In this document: positions 34,663-43,593 of the stretch, one piece after another
Layout: each line of letters begins with the position of its first letter
How positions within the stretch are numbered: position 1 is the first letter of the stretch
NCBI RefSeq assembly: GCF_001424645.1
Contig: NZ_LMQR01000001.1
Coordinates: 1,546,149 to 1,610,148 of the forward strand
Origin: Frigoribacterium sp. Leaf415
Lineage (GTDB): Bacteria > Actinomycetota > Actinomycetes > Actinomycetales > Microbacteriaceae
Direction of reading: 5' to 3'
DNA length: 64,000 nucleotides
The notes under the pieces: model-generated
Seen by the model: only the letters and a program-made list of their open reading frames with translations
Told to the model about the DNA's origin: nothing
The model's database searches: none
Made by a program: the position numbers and the translations under genes

Positions 34663-36795
34663 TCAGGCCTCGAGGGCGTCCGTGAGCAGGGCGACCAGGG
34701 CCGAGAGCTGCACGTCGACGGAGTCGACGACCTCGGAGTCGTCGCCGTCGAGTGCGCGGGCGGCGAGGCCGGCCTTGCTGTCGATCAGTTCGGCGATCTT
34801 CGTGTCGATCGTCTGCGCCGCGATGACGCGCCACGCCGTGACCGGCTCGGCCTGGCCGATGCGGTGCACGCGGTCGATGGCCTGCGTCTGCTCGGCGTCC
34901 GTCCACGACAACTCGGCCAGCACGACGTTCGAGGCGACCTGCAGGTTGAGCCCGACGCCGGCCGCGGTCAGCGAACAGACGACGACCTCGACCTCGGGGT
35001 CGTCGACGAACGCGTCGATCTGCCGCTGACGGACGGCCGGGGTCTGGTCTCCGCGGATCGACGAGTACTTGATGCCCCGCTTGGCGAAGGTGGCCTCGGC
35101 GACGTCCATGACGTCGATGTGCTTGGCGAAGAACACCACCTTGCCGACGTTGCGGGCGAGCTGGGCCGTGTAGTCGGCGGCGAGGCCGGCCTTGGCCTGA
35201 CCGATGCGTCGCACCATGCTGAAGACGTTCTCGCCGGTGCTCGACGCGCTGGCGTCCTCGAGCTCCCACTTGGCGACCTGGCGGACGAGGTCGTGGTCGA
35301 TGCCCTCGACGCGAACGCCCGACGTGCGGGTGGTGAGCGCGGTGCGGTACTTCTGCACCATGCGGCGGGCCAGCTCGCGCTCGGCGTCGCGGATGGACCG
35401 GCCCACCTCGTCGTCGAGCTCGACCGGCAGGTCGGCGATGCGACGGGCGGGGATGTCGGAGGCGACGTCGACCTTCTTGCGGCGGACGATGCCGAGATCG
35501 ATCACGATCTCGCGTGCCGACGAGAAGAACCCGGGATCGGCAGGGGTCAGGCCGACCTCTTCGAGGCGCTCCATCAACTCGGCGTTGGGCTTCTTGTCGC
35601 CGATCCAGCCCAGGAACTCCCAGATGGCGCGGAAGTCCTCGATGTCGTTGATCAGCGGGGTGCCGGTCAGCGCCATGAGCAGGGGGTGCGCGGTGCGCGA
35701 CCGGATGCGCTGGGCGAGCTGCAGCACGTGGCGCGACCGCTGGGATTCTTTGTTCTTGATGAAGTGGGCCTCGTCGACGATCATGCCCTTGAAGCCGAGG
35801 TCGCCGAGCCAGCCGACGTGACGGTCCAGCACCTCGTAGTTGACGATGACCACGTCGGCGAAGGCGTCGAGCTTCTCACCGTCGCCGTGGATGACGGTCG
35901 CCGTGCGCGTCGGCGTCCACAGCTGGACCTCGCGGGCCCAGTTCGTCTTGACGACGTTCGGCACGACCACGAGCAGCGGGTACGCGGCGGCCGCCTGCGC
36001 GGCCAGCAGGGCCTGGGCGGTCTTGCCGAGGCCGGGCTCGTCGGCGAGCAGGTAGGTGCGGTGGCCCTGGCGGGCGGACTCGACGAGCTGAGCCTGGTGG
36101 TGCATCAGGGTGGCGCCCGCGGGGGCGTCGACCGTGGTGGGCTCGGGCAGCGGCATGCAGGCCGAGCCGCCGCCGGCGCCGTACTCGAAGGACTTGAAGA
36201 GGGGGCCGAAGAGCTCCCAGTTGGCGAGGCGACGCGGGTGCGCCTCGCGGGCGACCTCGGCGAGGGCGAAGTCGGGCGGCAGGAACGGGTTCGCCAGCTG
36301 TCGCGAGATGACCGACTGCGGGACGACCTGCCGCTCGGAGGTCGGCACCACCGGCGCGGCCTCGGTGACGATGATCTGCTGCTCGGGCTCGAGTTCGAGC
36401 CCGGCCGACATCTGCATGTCGCGCTTGAGGGTCTTGGCCGCCTCGCTGACCGTCGCCTGATCACCCAGCAGGGTGATCAGCGACGTGTCGCGGGCGGCGG
36501 TCTTGGCGAGGATCTGCGCGACGCCGTCGAGTCGCTTCATCTGCTCGGCGCGCTCGGACTCGCTGATGGCCTTGTCGACCTTGACCCGGGCGCGTTCCTC
36601 GCGCATGAGCAGGGCGATGACCTGGAACTTGGTGCGGCTCGAGGGCTTGACCTGACCGCGTTGCGCGGCAGCCTCGACCTCGCGCACGGCGCGGGCGAGG
36701 ACGGGGATGAGCCCGTCGTTGTCGACCTCGCGGCGACGGTTCGGACGCTGGGCGGTGCGGGTTCCACCCGATTGACGCTGGCCTGGTCGAGCCAA
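34663..36795 (-). CDS. SNF2-family DEAD/DEAH helicase
   Basis: This 710-residue ATP-dependent DNA translocase of the SNF2 group has motif I DEPGLGKTAQ near residue 255, VDEAHFIKN (motif II) near 341, ALTGTPLIND (motif III), and the C-terminal half with HIDVMDVA, IRGDQTPAVRQRQIDAF and TQAIDRVHRIGQ (motif VI). The N-terminal 170 residues are charged and helical. It begins at TTG 36795, which has an excellent GGAGGAG ribosome binding site; the open frame upstream lacks homologous sequence. Its role could be DNA repair or chromosome maintenance. Confidence 0.85.
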   Translation of the reverse strand: MARPGQRQSGGTRTAQRPNRRREVDNDGLIPVLARAVREVEAAAQRGQVKPSSRTKFQVIALLMREERARVKVDKAISESERAEQMKRLDGVAQILAKTAARDTSLITLLGDQATVSEAAKTLKRDMQMSAGLELEPEQQIIVTEAAPVVPTSERQVVPQSVISRQLANPFLPPDFALAEVAREAHPRRLANWELFGPLFKSFEYGAGGGSACMPLPEPTTVDAPAGATLMHHQAQLVESARQGHRTYLLADEPGLGKTAQALLAAQAAAAYPLLVVVPNVVKTNWAREVQLWTPTRTATVIHGDGEKLDAFADVVIVNYEVLDRHVGWLGDLGFKGMIVDEAHFIKNKESQRSRHVLQLAQRIRSRTAHPLLMALTGTPLINDIEDFRAIWEFLGWIGDKKPNAELMERLEEVGLTPADPGFFSSAREIVIDLGIVRRKKVDVASDIPARRIADLPVELDDEVGRSIRDAERELARRMVQKYRTALTTRTSGVRVEGIDHDLVRQVAKWELEDASASSTGENVFSMVRRIGQAKAGLAADYTAQLARNVGKVVFFAKHIDVMDVAEATFAKRGIKYSSIRGDQTPAVRQRQIDAFVDDPEVEVVVCSLTAAGVGLNLQVASNVVLAELSWTDAEQTQAIDRVHRIGQAEPVTAWRVIAAQTIDTKIAELIDSKAGLAARALDGDDSEVVDSVDVQLSALVALLTDALEA

Positions 36796-37051
36796 GGCTC
36801 CTCCTCGTGGTCGACGCGGGGCGTCGACGGTGCTGTGCCGCCATGTCGGCGGTGGGTGCTGCGCGGGACACCGAGAGGCTCGGCGACCCGGACGGACGGC
36901 GACCGTGACGGTCGCGCCGGATGCGTGCGGGGCGGGGTGCCGCGCGATGGACAGCTGTACCGGCTTCGCGACGGGCGACCTTCGTGGCGGGCAGTCCGAC
37001 GACGGCGCGTGCCCCGAAGCCCCGTCACGCCGAGGTGTCGACTCGCACCGA

Positions 37052-37061
37052 AGGAGGCGCG
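37052..37061 (+). repeat. AGGAGGCGCG repeat, single intergenic copy
   Basis: An exact copy about 260 bases upstream of the SNF2 start, with no inverted partner nearby. Confidence 0.75.
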
Positions 37062-37156
37062 GACCGGAGAACACCCGGGCGGTGAAGCTGGGGACAGTTT
37101 ACGCGTACGACGCGCCGGTACGCCACCAGCGCCTCCTCGTGTCTCGCGGGCCGGCG

Positions 37157-37237
37157 ACCGCGGTCGGTCGCCGCGGGTCGGTTGTCACGGTCGGTCGCGG
37201 CGGGCCGGTTGTCGCGGTCGGGCGCCGCGGGTCGGTA
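37157..37237 (+). repeat. 27-base tandem repeat, three copies
   Basis: Units at 37157, 37184 and 37211 each contain CGGTCGG and GGGTCGGT-like segments. In one frame they read as a nine-residue DRDNRPAAT-like repeat, but that frame differs from the adjacent FAD-Rieske gene and has no start. Confidence 0.75.
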
Positions 37238-37242
37238 GCCCG

Positions 37243-38715
37243 TCAGCCGCGGCGACGCAGGCCGCGGGTCGCGGGCCCCTCGAGCACGCTGCCGTCGGCG
37301 GCGAACCGCGAACCGTGCAGCGGGCAGTCCCACGACCGTTCCGAGTCGTTCCAGGTGACGATGCCGACGAGGTGCGGGCAGATCGCCGACACGGTGCACA
37401 CCTCGCCGTCCACGGTCGAGCGCGCGACCGGGGCGAAGCCGCCCGAGCGTCCGACCTCGCCCTGTCCCTCGGCGGGGGCGACGGCGACCAGCCGGCGGGT
37501 CATCGCGCCGGCCCAGCTCTTGGCCGCCCACCAGGCGTCGGCCGCGTTGATCCCGATTCCGGAGGCGATGGCGATCGGCGTGGTGACCCTCTTGTGCAGC
37601 GTGGTCATCCACGGCTGCGGATCGCCGAGCACGTCCGAGACGAGGGTCATCGCCGCCTGGACCGCGTTCGTCAGCCCCCAGTGCTCGTACCCGGTCGCGA
37701 GGTAGATCCGCCCGCGACCGCGCGGCAGCCAGCCGACGAACGGCACGTGGTGCGGCGTGCCGTAGTCCTGACCGCTCCACGAGTGGGTCAGCCGGGCACC
37801 GGGCCAGTGGCGCGTCGTCCAGTCGGCGAGGTCGTCGACCAGTGCGCTCGTCGAGGAGGCGCGGCCCACCGGGTGCCGGTTGCCCCCGGTCACGAGGCGG
37901 TCGCCCACCGCGGAGAACGACCGGGTGGGACCGTCGACCGCCTGGTACATGCCGTCGGGCAGGTCGTAGGCGCCCTCGAAGGCGAGGCCGTAGGAACGCT
38001 CGCTGCGGAGCTTCGCGAAGTAGAGGCCGCGGTCGAGCACGGGGCTGCCGGTGGTGACGTGGACCCGGTGGCCGCGGACGTCGGGGCCGTCGCTGTGGGT
38101 CACCGTCGGACTGGTCGCGTCGACGCCGGTCACGCGCACGCCCTCGACGACGACGCCGCCGAGGGCCCGGACGTCCGCCACGAGCGCGGCGATCGCCTGC
38201 ATCGGGTCGAACTGCGCTTGGTCGGGCAGCCGCAGCCCGCCCGTGGTGCCGAACGGCAGGTCGAGGCCGAACTCCTTGACGACGGGTAGACCGGCCTTGC
38301 GGGCGACGAGGTACTCGTCGTCGACCGTGGCGATGCCGCCGCGGGTCGTCGAGTAGCTGAACGCGTCCCGGCGCTCGACCTCGACACCGGCCTCGTCCAG
38401 GTAGTCGACCATCCAGTCGAAGCCCGCCCGGTTGCCCGCGACGTAGGCGTCGACGACGCTCTGGTAGGTGTTCGTGCGGATGCGCTGGAGCTGCTTGCCC
38501 TGCAGCAGCGACATCGACGCCGTGCCGCTGCCGCTCGCGACGCTGCCCACCGAGCGCGCCTCCAGGACGGCGACACGATGGCCGCGCCGCGCGAAGAGCA
38601 GGGCGGTGACCAGGCCGGTCAGGCCGCCGCCGACGATCACGTCGTCGTAGACGGTCTCGGGGTCGATCCTGTCGGTCGTGACGTCGTGCGCGGCGTCGAG
38701 CCAGGGTGACGGCAT
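37243..38715 (-). CDS. FAD-dependent oxidoreductase with C-terminal Rieske domain
   Basis: This 490-residue flavoprotein has the FAD-binding start DDVIVGGGLTGLVTALLFARRGHRVAVLEAR and a D-amino-acid-oxidase-like core (GSPVLDRGLYFAKL, YLATGYEHWGLTNAV). A Rieske [2Fe-2S] module fills the last 80 residues. CPH near residue 446 and CPLHGSRF near 465 supply the two Cys and two His ligands. Such fusions occur in actinobacterial and Bacillus oxidoreductases of unknown substrate. The ATG at 38715 has a GGAGG ribosome binding site. One repeat copy lies within the gene at 37854-37863. Confidence 0.87.
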   Translation of the reverse strand: MPSPWLDAAHDVTTDRIDPETVYDDVIVGGGLTGLVTALLFARRGHRVAVLEARSVGSVASGSGTASMSLLQGKQLQRIRTNTYQSVVDAYVAGNRAGFDWMVDYLDEAGVEVERRDAFSYSTTRGGIATVDDEYLVARKAGLPVVKEFGLDLPFGTTGGLRLPDQAQFDPMQAIAALVADVRALGGVVVEGVRVTGVDATSPTVTHSDGPDVRGHRVHVTTGSPVLDRGLYFAKLRSERSYGLAFEGAYDLPDGMYQAVDGPTRSFSAVGDRLVTGGNRHPVGRASSTSALVDDLADWTTRHWPGARLTHSWSGQDYGTPHHVPFVGWLPRGRGRIYLATGYEHWGLTNAVQAAMTLVSDVLGDPQPWMTTLHKRVTTPIAIASGIGINAADAWWAAKSWAGAMTRRLVAVAPAEGQGEVGRSGGFAPVARSTVDGEVCTVSAICPHLVGIVTWNDSERSWDCPLHGSRFAADGSVLEGPATRGLRRRG

Positions 38716-38800
38716 GGGGCCTCCAGGTGCGCGGGTGGGTGCTGCGCGCCACGGTAGGCCCGTCGGCCGGTCCGTGTGTGTCCGACGGAGAGACCGCGGG

Positions 38801-40018
38801 TCAGGCAGGGCGGGCGAGCGTGCCGGCGGCGGCACCGATCAGCTGGACGGCCTTGCGGCGGCCGGTGTCGGTGCCGAGGGTGGCCTGTCCGCCGGCGTGG
38901 GCGAGCAGCTGCGAGGCGACGCCGGGCGCGAGCCGGTCGGCGAGGCCGGGCATGCGGTCGACCCAGGTGCGCGTCACGTCGTCGGCGAGGCCCTCGCAGG
39001 CGCGGGCCTCTGCCTCGTCGCCGTTGCCCCGGTGCCACTGCCCGGTCACGACCAGGTGGGCGACGAGGGCCGCGGCGTCGCGGGCCGGGTGCCCGAGCCC
39101 CGCGGTGTCGACGTCGAGCAGACCGGTGACCCGCCACGGCTCGGACGGGTGCACGAACAGCTGCTCGAGGTGCAGGTCGCCGTGGATCACGGCCAGGGCG
39201 TCCGAGGCGGAGGAGGCGCGGCGCCGGTCGATCTCGTCGTAGAGGCCGTCGATCTCGGTCGCCCGGTCGGGCAGCCCGGCTCGCAGCGTCGAGCGGTGCC
39301 AGGCTCCGTGGTCGAGGGCGTCGGACTGCGCCCGGGCGGTCACCTCGACCCGGGCGATGCGCGTGCCGAGGTCGACCATCTGCTCGACGAACCGGGGGTC
39401 GTCGGCGAGTTCGACGACACGCTGCCCGGCCGGCACCCCGGGGACGCGCTCGAGGACGAGCAGGCCGTCCGGTCGCGACGCGAGCACGGCGGGCACCGGC
39501 AGCCCCTGCGCCCGGAACGCCTCGTGCAGGGCGACGATCGGCCCCACCCGGTCGGGCCGGACCACCTTGAGGAAGACGGTCGTCTCGGCGGCGTCGAGGC
39601 GGATCACGGCCCGCTTGCCGGGTCGGTACGCCGCGACGCTCAGACGGGGTTCGGTGACGACGACGCCGAGGGCCGCGAGCGCGTCGGCCACCCGGTCGGG
39701 GTAGGTGGCCCCGGCGAGCGCCGGCAGCATGGGGTCGGCCGGGTAGGCCCAGACGGCGAGCGGCTGACCGGTGGTCGGGTCGCGGGTGAGCACCGACGAC
39801 GCGTCGGCGGCCCGGGTGTCGGTGTCGATGAAGGTGAGCACGGTCGAGGTCGCGCCGGCGGGGTCGACCGTGTCGACCTCGTAGCCGTAGAGGAACCCGG
39901 CGCCCGAGGGCTCGACCGAGTGGGGTCGGAAGGCGACGACGGTCAGCCCCGAGTTCGCGAACGCGGCGGGGAGCACCTCGGCGGAGTTGGGCCACACGGG
40001 GAGGCAGTCAACCAGCAC
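38801..40018 (-). CDS. APH-family phosphotransferase
   Basis: This 405-residue protein of the aminoglycoside phosphotransferase/kinase-like fold has the catalytic loop HGDLHLEQL near residue 280 and the DFG-like metal site LLDVDTAGLGHPARDAA. The N-terminal 180 residues form an unrelated cap (EVLPAAFANSG, DTDTRAADASSVL). It resembles maltokinase-like and hygromycin-type phosphotransferases without a clear substrate. The GTG start at 40018 lacks a good ribosome binding site. One repeat copy lies inside at 39211-39220, and a divergent variant pair lies in the region to its 5' side. Confidence 0.78.
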   Translation of the reverse strand: MLVDCLPVWPNSAEVLPAAFANSGLTVVAFRPHSVEPSGAGFLYGYEVDTVDPAGATSTVLTFIDTDTRAADASSVLTRDPTTGQPLAVWAYPADPMLPALAGATYPDRVADALAALGVVVTEPRLSVAAYRPGKRAVIRLDAAETTVFLKVVRPDRVGPIVALHEAFRAQGLPVPAVLASRPDGLLVLERVPGVPAGQRVVELADDPRFVEQMVDLGTRIARVEVTARAQSDALDHGAWHRSTLRAGLPDRATEIDGLYDEIDRRRASSASDALAVIHGDLHLEQLFVHPSEPWRVTGLLDVDTAGLGHPARDAAALVAHLVVTGQWHRGNGDEAEARACEGLADDVTRTWVDRMPGLADRLAPGVASQLLAHAGGQATLGTDTGRRKAVQLIGAAAGTLARPA

Positions 40019-40032
40019 CCGACCCGATCGGC

Positions 40033-40100
40033 GGGGAGGCGCGGGCGGGGTGACCGATTCGTGACCTGACGCGGCGGCGCGACGCGGGCCGCGCCTCCCC
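40033..40100. repeat. Inverted pair of the GGGGAGGCGCGG repeat variant in a divergent promoter region
   Basis: GGGGAGGCGCGG (40033-40044) and CCGCGCCTCCCC (40089-40100) form 12-base perfect inverted arms with a 44-base loop. Unlike the other pairs this one lies between genes pointing away from each other, and the right arm ends 3 bases before the -10 box TACCCT. Confidence 0.7.
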
Positions 40101-40103
40101 GTC

Positions 40104-40109
40104 TACCCT
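40104..40109 (+). promoter_or_regulatory. -10 box TACCCT of the FUSC gene (leaderless)
   Basis: TACCCT is followed by 6 bases (GGGGTC) and the GTG at 40116. Confidence 0.6.
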
Positions 40110-40115
40110 GGGGTC

Positions 40116-41192
40116 GTGAAGATCGTCTCGCGCATCCGCCAGACGAAGCGCACCCCCCTGTTGCAGGTGGTGAAGACCAGCGTCGCGGTGATGGCGGCCT
40201 GGTTCGCCTCGGTGGCCCTGTTGCAGCAGCCGTTGCCGATCTTCGCGGCGATCGCGGCCCTGCTCGTGGTGCTCCCGAGCGTCAACCAGTCGTTCGTCCG
40301 AGGGCTCGAGCGCAGTGTGGGCGTCATCGCCGGCGTGCTCATCGCGTTCGCGGCCGGCCAGCTGTTCGGTGACGCGACCTGGATCGTGCTGGCGATCGTC
40401 GTGGTGAGCCTGCTCGTGGCGTGGGCGTTCCGGCTGACCCCGAGCTCGGCGAACCAGGTGCCGATCTCGGCGATGCTCGTGCTGGCGATCGGCGCCCAGA
40501 CGCCCGACTACGCGCTCGACCGGGTGCTCGAGACGATCATCGGCGCGGCGATCGCCCTGGCGATCAACGCCTTGATCGTGCCTCCCGTCGCGCTCGCGCC
40601 GGCGCACCTCGCCGTCGGCCGCCTGGCGCGCGACATCGCGTCCGTGCTCGACGAGACCGCCGCCGTGCTCGACGAGCCGGTCGACGGGTCGCGGCTCGCC
40701 ACCGGCTTGACCAAGGCCCGCGAGCTGAGAGTGACCCAGGCCCGGGCGGTCGACGCGGTCACCGCGGGCGAGGAGAGCCTGCAGCTCAACCCCCGCGCGA
40801 GCCGCAACCGCAGCGTGCTCGAGGCCGACGCGGCGCTGCTCCGGCGCCTGACCGTGCTCGTCAACCGCGTCGTGGGCATGGTCCGGTCGGTCCACGACAA
40901 CTACGACCCGGGGTTGGCCGACGACCCCGTGGTGCAGAGCATCGCCGAAGACCTGCGACGGGCCGCCCACGACGTGCGCCTGCTGGCGCGGACCACCGAG
41001 GAGGCGCTGCCGGCCGGGCGCGCCTCCCGCGTCCCCGACACCGCCGGCGGACACGGGACGGGCCTCGGGCACGACGACGGCCCGGCCCTCACCTCGCCGG
41101 TGAGCGTGCTGCGACCCGACCCGGACAACTGGGTGCTGGTCGGGTCGCTGCTCGAGGATCTGAGACGCGTGCGGGAAGAGATCATCGGGTAG
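40116..41192 (+). CDS. FUSC-family (aromatic acid exporter-like) membrane protein
   Basis: This 358-residue membrane protein has about six membrane segments in the first 170 residues. They include VVKTSVAVMAAWFASVALL, FAAIAALLVVLPSVNQSFVRGLERSVGVIAGVLIAF and ETIIGAAIALAINALIVPPVAL. A cytoplasmic helical domain follows (RDIASVLDETAAVLD, NRVVGMVRSVHDNYDPGLADDPVVQSIAEDLRRAAHD). This layout fits the FUSC/ArAE family, which exports aromatic acids or envelope-stress products. Its TAG stop is part of the next gene's -10 box, TAGCAT. Confidence 0.85.
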   Translation: MKIVSRIRQTKRTPLLQVVKTSVAVMAAWFASVALLQQPLPIFAAIAALLVVLPSVNQSFVRGLERSVGVIAGVLIAFAAGQLFGDATWIVLAIVVVSLLVAWAFRLTPSSANQVPISAMLVLAIGAQTPDYALDRVLETIIGAAIALAINALIVPPVALAPAHLAVGRLARDIASVLDETAAVLDEPVDGSRLATGLTKARELRVTQARAVDAVTAGEESLQLNPRASRNRSVLEADAALLRRLTVLVNRVVGMVRSVHDNYDPGLADDPVVQSIAEDLRRAAHDVRLLARTTEEALPAGRASRVPDTAGGHGTGLGHDDGPALTSPVSVLRPDPDNWVLVGSLLEDLRRVREEIIG

Positions 41193-41195
41193 CAT
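41190..41195 (+). promoter_or_regulatory. -10 box TAGCAT of the 41202 gene, overlapping the FUSC stop
   Basis: TAGCAT is followed by 6 bases (CCGACG) and the ATG at 41202. Its first three bases are also the TAG stop of the FUSC gene. Confidence 0.55.
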
Positions 41196-41201
41196 CCGAC
41201 G

Positions 41202-42158
41202 ATGCGACGGGGCCGGGCGACAGGGGTGGTCCCTCCGACCGCCGACGCGTACGCCCCGTTCGACCTGGTCACCGATCCCCGGGCCCTCGGGCTCGCCCGC
41301 GAGACGATCGACACGGCGCACGGCCGCACGGTCGTGCACCACGCGGCCTCGCCGACCGACCGGTCAGCACGACGCCGGGCGACCGTCATGCTGCACGGCG
41401 CGGCCGGCTCGTGGACGACCTGGACCCCCCTGCTGCAGGCCGCCCGCGAGGTGGACGCGGTCGTCTCCCGTCCGGTGCTGATCGACCTGCCCGGCTGGGG
41501 TGACTCGCCCGAGCCCGACCCGGGCCTCGACGTCGAGTCGGCCGCCGCCGTGGTGGTCGAGGTCGCCGAGGCGCTGGGGGTCACCGAGTTCGACCTCGTG
41601 GGCCACTCGATGGGCGCCTTCGTCGCCCTGCACCTGGCCGCCGTCCGCCCCGACCTCGTGCTCAGCGTCTCGGTCGTGTCGGCCACGTCCTTCTCGGCGA
41701 TCGACGCCGTCACGCACCCGGTGCGCGGCCTCGTGCGACTGCCGGCCTTCACGCTGCTGCGCGCGGTGTTCGGGGTGCTGCCCCGCGCCTCCGCATCCTT
41801 GCTGCGCGGCGCGGCGCGCATCGGACTGCTGCGTGCCCTGTCGTCACCCGTGTTCCGCCACGTCGACCGCGTCCCGCGCTCGGTCCTGCAGGCGTTCGTC
41901 GCCGAGCTGCGGCCCCGGGGGTTCCTCGCGGCCTCGCGGTCGGGGCAGGGGTACGACGCCTCCCTGTGGCGCGCGATCGACTGCGACGTGGCCGCCGTGA
42001 GCGGCGCCGACGACGTCTTCGCCCGGTCGTCCGACCTCGACCGCCTGGGCGAGGTCGTGCGGCACGCCCGGACGACCCTGCTCGCCGACTGCGGGCACTT
42101 CGCCCACGTCGAACGACCCCATGAGACGATGCGGGCCCTGGGCTGGGTCGAGGGCTAG
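41202..42158 (+). CDS. Alpha/beta hydrolase
   Basis: This 318-residue alpha/beta hydrolase fold protein has VMLHGAAGSWTTW as the oxyanion strand, GHSMGA with S136 as nucleophile, and GADDVFARSSDL and CGHFAHVERPHE supplying the acid and histidine. The N-terminal 60 residues are not part of the hydrolase core. The family includes esterases, C-C hydrolases and haloperoxidase-like enzymes; the substrate is not evident. It converges with the next hydrolase gene, leaving no room for a separate terminator. Confidence 0.88.
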   Translation: MRRGRATGVVPPTADAYAPFDLVTDPRALGLARETIDTAHGRTVVHHAASPTDRSARRRATVMLHGAAGSWTTWTPLLQAAREVDAVVSRPVLIDLPGWGDSPEPDPGLDVESAAAVVVEVAEALGVTEFDLVGHSMGAFVALHLAAVRPDLVLSVSVVSATSFSAIDAVTHPVRGLVRLPAFTLLRAVFGVLPRASASLLRGAARIGLLRALSSPVFRHVDRVPRSVLQAFVAELRPRGFLAASRSGQGYDASLWRAIDCDVAAVSGADDVFARSSDLDRLGEVVRHARTTLLADCGHFAHVERPHETMRALGWVEG

Positions 42159-42895
42159 GACGCCTCGGCCGTCGGCCCCGTGCCCGCCCCGGCCTCGACC
42201 TCGCGCACGATCATCGCGACGCACCGCGCGTGGCCCAGCGGCCGGAAGTGCCCGTCGACCGGGAACTCGAGGTTGACCGCCCCCGGCAGCACGCTCCCCT
42301 CGGTGACGTGGGCGTCGAACCGGGACGCCATCGAGGTGATGGTGCGGTTCGCCTCACGCTGCTCGGCGAGCCGCAGCAGGTCGGCGTCGCGGGGCGAGAA
42401 GGGCCGCAGCGCCCTGACGGGCAGCACCGTCGCCCAGCGTGACCCCGAGAACGGACTGTTCACCGTCACCATGCGGGCGATGCGTCGATCGGTGTCGGTC
42501 GAGACCATCATCGTCTTCCCGACCAGTCCGCCCTTGCTGTGCGCCAGCACCACGACGTCCCGCAGGTCGTGGGCGTCGAGGATGCGCTGGGCGACCTCGG
42601 CGGTCGCCGCGATCGGGCGACGGTTGTGCCCCATCCCCGGCACGACGACGATCGGGTGCCCCAGGTCGTTCAGCCGGTCGGCCACTGGACGGAGGAACCG
42701 CCAGGTCTCGTAGACGCCCGGCAGCAGCAGCACCGGCTCACGGTCGCCGTCGCGGTAGCGCCTCGGCACCACCCGACCGGACCGCGGCACGAGGTGCACC
42801 CACCAGACGTACCGGTAGTCGAGCACGACGGTGCGGAGGAACCGCCGGAGGCCGACCCGACGACGTCCGTGCCCGCGCGACGGTGTGGAGCTCAT
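42155..42895 (-). CDS. Alpha/beta hydrolase, lipase-like
   Basis: This 246-residue protein carries VLLLPGVYETWRFLRPVADRL, a lipase-type oxyanion region, then VVVLAHSKGGLVGKTMM with S120 as the likely nucleophile, GxSxG-like but with Ala for the first Gly. TVNSPFSGSRWA resembles cutinase/lipase-type lid segments. No signal peptide is seen, though the Arg-rich N-terminus precedes a weak hydrophobic stretch (YVWWVHLV). Its stop overlaps the previous gene by four bases on the other strand. The ATG at 42895 has TAGCGT 6 bases upstream. Confidence 0.8.
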   Translation of the reverse strand: MSSTPSRGHGRRRVGLRRFLRTVVLDYRYVWWVHLVPRSGRVVPRRYRDGDREPVLLLPGVYETWRFLRPVADRLNDLGHPIVVVPGMGHNRRPIAATAEVAQRILDAHDLRDVVVLAHSKGGLVGKTMMVSTDTDRRIARMVTVNSPFSGSRWATVLPVRALRPFSPRDADLLRLAEQREANRTITSMASRFDAHVTEGSVLPGAVNLEFPVDGHFRPLGHARCVAMIVREVEAGAGTGPTAEAS

Positions 42896-42901
42896 GCCGC
42901 C

Positions 42902-42907
42902 ACGCTA
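42902..42907 (-). promoter_or_regulatory. -10 box TAGCGT of the lipase-like gene (leaderless)
   Basis: TAGCGT, 6 bases (GGCGGC), then the ATG at 42895 on the minus strand. Confidence 0.6.
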
Positions 42908-42914
42908 GGCGACG

Positions 42915-43289
42915 TCAGGCGGCCGTGCCCACCAACGGCAGCTCGCCCCAGGGCTCGCCCTCGGGCCAGGCGATCGACTCGACCGCGGCCCGGGCCATCT
43001 CGAGCGTGAGGTCCCAGCGGCCGCAGATCGATGCCCACGGGGGCGGGAAGGAGGCCGCGTCGTCGAGCAGGGCGAGGGCGAGACCGCCGAGCCCGGCTCG
43101 GGCCGCCGCACTCGCCGCGTCGGGCAGGGCGTCGGCGAGACCGTGGACGACCCTCACCCGGTGGGCGAAGTCCATCTGCTCGATGTCGTCGAACGCGCCC
43201 CAGGCACTCTCGATCTCACGTCGCAGCCGGGTGATCTCGGTCGCGTCGAATCCAGGACGGTCGGCGCGTCCGGGTACCGCTCGTGCCAT
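42915..43289 (-). CDS. Hypothetical soluble helical protein
   Basis: This 124-residue protein is predicted helical and soluble: DATEITRLRREIESAWGAFDDIEQMDFAHRVRVVHGLADALPDAASAAARAGLGGLALALLDDAA, then WDLTLEMARAAVESIAWPEG. I do not recognise a family. A GAGGGGGG ribosome binding site lies just before the ATG. It may be co-transcribed with the lipase-like gene, whose -10 box nevertheless lies between the two. Confidence 0.62.
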   Translation of the reverse strand: MARAVPGRADRPGFDATEITRLRREIESAWGAFDDIEQMDFAHRVRVVHGLADALPDAASAAARAGLGGLALALLDDAASFPPPWASICGRWDLTLEMARAAVESIAWPEGEPWGELPLVGTAA

Positions 43290-43593
43290 GTCAGCCCCCC
43301 TCAGAGCATGGGCCGAGGATCGGGTACCCGCGGCCGGGCGTCGGCTTCGGTGCCGATGCAGGCGAACATACCATCCGGTACGGTCCGTCCTCCAGGGCCG
43401 TGGATCACGAGTCGATCACGGCCGGGAACGCCCCGTCGGCGCGTCCCCGGGGCCGGGTCCGCTGCTCCGGTCGGGCCGTCCTGCCCGCCTGTCCCCCGAA
43501 GACTGAGTCGTTGTCGAGGGCCGCGGTCTACCGTCCACCTCGCACCCACCGGTGCGACGACTCCGCACGAACCCACGACGAACGGGAGACATC
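43290..43593. promoter_or_regulatory. 304-base divergent region upstream of dps
   Basis: No gene is visible. TACCGT at 43529-43534 is a plausible -10 box for dps, giving a leader of about 55 bases. I see no clear inverted-repeat operator. Confidence 0.4.

Larger units (their letters stand above)
36796..37242. other. 447-base gene-poor region upstream of the SNF2 gene
   Basis: It holds the 5' side of the SNF2 gene, one AGGAGGCGCG copy (37052-37061) and a 27-base tandem repeat ending at the FAD-Rieske stop. No open frame here resembles a protein family. Confidence 0.6.
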
